DNA from: Betaproteobacteria bacterium HGW-Betaproteobacteria-6
GTDB taxonomy: Bacteria; Pseudomonadota; Gammaproteobacteria; Burkholderiales; Rhodocyclaceae
Assembly (NCBI GenBank): GCA_002842145.1
Contig: PHCF01000011.1
Location: forward strand, 1-64,000
Length of the DNA: 64,000 nucleotides
Direction: 5' to 3'
Positions 63,258 to 64,000 of this stretch are shown one piece after another (the stretch's first letter is position 1; every line of letters begins with the position of its first letter). Under the pieces are notes generated by a model, which was not told the origin of the DNA, made no database searches, and saw only the letters and a program-made list of their open reading frames with translations. The position numbers and the translations under genes were made by a program.

Positions 63258-64000
63258 TCAGTTATTGAACGGGTGCTGCTTGAGGATGGTTTCGTCACGC
63301 TCCGGACCAGTCGACACAATGGCGATTGGCACTTCGCACAACACCTCCAGACGATTGAGATAGGCGCGCGCCTCGGCGGGCAGATCTTCCCAGCGCTTGA
63401 CGCCGAAGGTCGTACCGCTCCAGCCCGGCATCGTCTCGTAGATCGGTTCACAACGAGCCACCTCGTCGGCGCCGATAGGCAGCAGATCAATGACCTTGCC
63501 ATCCAGCCTGTAGCCGGTACAAATGCTCAGTTCTTTGAGGCCGTCGAGCACATCAAGCTTGGTAATGCACAGCCCGGTCAGACCATTGATACGGCCCGAG
63601 CGGCGCAGTGCAGCAGCATCGAACCAGCCACAACGACGCTTGCGCCCCGTAACGGTTCCGAACTCACGACCAACCTGAGACATCTGGTAGCCCGGCGCAC
63701 CTTCGGTTTCAATGTCCAGTTCGCTCGGGAACGGACCTCCGCCGACACGTGTGCAATAAGCCTTGGTTATACCCAGCACGTAATGCAGCATGCCCGGGCC
63801 AATACCCGAGCCAGCAGCGGCCTGACCGGCGACGCAGTTTGACGATGTGACGAATGGATAGGTCCCGTGGTCAATGTCGAGGAGAGTGCCCTGAGCGCCT
63901 TCGAAGAGCAGGTTGAAGCCAGCCTTGTTGGCAGCGTAGAGCGCAGCCGAGACATCGGTCACCATTGGCCGAATCTGCTCGGCATCAGCCATCGCCTGAT
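63258..64000 (-). CDS. purA: Adenylosuccinate synthetase (C-terminal part)
   Basis: The frame is open at the window end. Signatures: [68 protein letters not shown] and the C-terminal [18 protein letters not shown]. Makes adenylosuccinate from IMP and aspartate using GTP. Followed by a terminator and by the small secreted protein gene on the opposite strand. Confidence 0.94.
   Translation of the reverse strand, partial: QAMADAEQIRPMVTDVSAALYAANKAGFNLLFEGAQGTLLDIDHGTYPFVTSSNCVAGQAAAGSGIGPGMLHYVLGITKAYCTRVGGGPFPSELDIETEGAPGYQMSQVGREFGTVTGRKRRCGWFDAAALRRSGRINGLTGLCITKLDVLDGLKELSICTGYRLDGKVIDLLPIGADEVARCEPIYETMPGWSGTTFGVKRWEDLPAEARAYLNRLEVLCEVPIAIVSTGPERDETILKQHPFNN

Noticed and set aside
1-64000. 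CRISPR array
   Set aside because: The repeated 38-bp elements are kilobases apart and in both orientations, with no regular spacers and no cas genes.

Overview
The window is GC-rich and densely coded. It looks like chromosomal DNA of a Rhodocyclales betaproteobacterium (Dechloromonas/Azonexus-like). This is inferred from the cys gene set (cysI, DUF934, cysH, cysD, cysN), the cbb3-oxidase factor CcoG next to an NsrR-type regulator, the many signalling proteins (HDOD, GGDEF, hybrid kinases) and the order rlmB / rnr / tRNA-Leu / purA. No sequence search was possible, so the taxon is an inference.

Layout. 1-4 kb: end of a PpiC foldase, a degenerate EAL-HDOD protein and an orphan NosD-like beta-helix protein. 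3.2-7.9 kb: cysB facing a sulfur locus (TSUP permease, cysI, DUF934, broken cysH). 8-10.3 kb: an AT-rich lipoprotein and a hipBA toxin-antitoxin pair with a broken hipA. 10.8-16.3 kb: a bifunctional penicillin-binding protein and a three-domain cNMP-binding / acetate kinase / PduL fusion. 16.3-19.4 kb: an nsrR operon diverging from ccoG across two NsrR-like boxes. 19.4-27.5 kb: esterase, YcaO, CHASE hybrid kinase, a fumarase lacking a conserved segment, and SodC. 27.6-29.9 kb: cysDN. 29.9-33.3 kb: an island of different base composition carrying a large XRE protein, a 29-residue peptide ORF, a WG-repeat lipoprotein, a prokaryotic viperin and a HicA-like protein, bounded by an exact 64-bp direct repeat. 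33.4-50.9 kb: response regulators, HDOD, TonB receptor, a periplasmic-binding-protein/hybrid-kinase pair, GGDEF, RarD, ClpP-like, alanine dehydrogenase, CorC-like and a heme sensor kinase. 51-57.5 kb: a TetR-controlled RND efflux operon. 57.7-64 kb: rlmB, hemerythrin, HDOD, rnr, a truncated tRNA-Leu, a small secreted protein and the end of purA.

Main points. (1) The viperin gene and its island are the best candidate for an antiviral system. (2) A dispersed element of about 38 bp, built on ACGGTCAACCGG, occurs at least 14 times, usually just after stop codons. One copy supplies the signal peptide of the efflux outer-membrane lipoprotein and another the C-terminus of alanine dehydrogenase. (3) The cNMP/AckA/PduL fusion puts acetyl-CoA-to-acetate chemistry in one polypeptide, with altered kinase signatures. 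(4) Four conserved loci (cysH, hipA, fumC, tRNA-Leu) lack internal or terminal pieces estimated at 40-80 nt. This is either recent decay or a systematic assembly fault, and read-level checking would decide.
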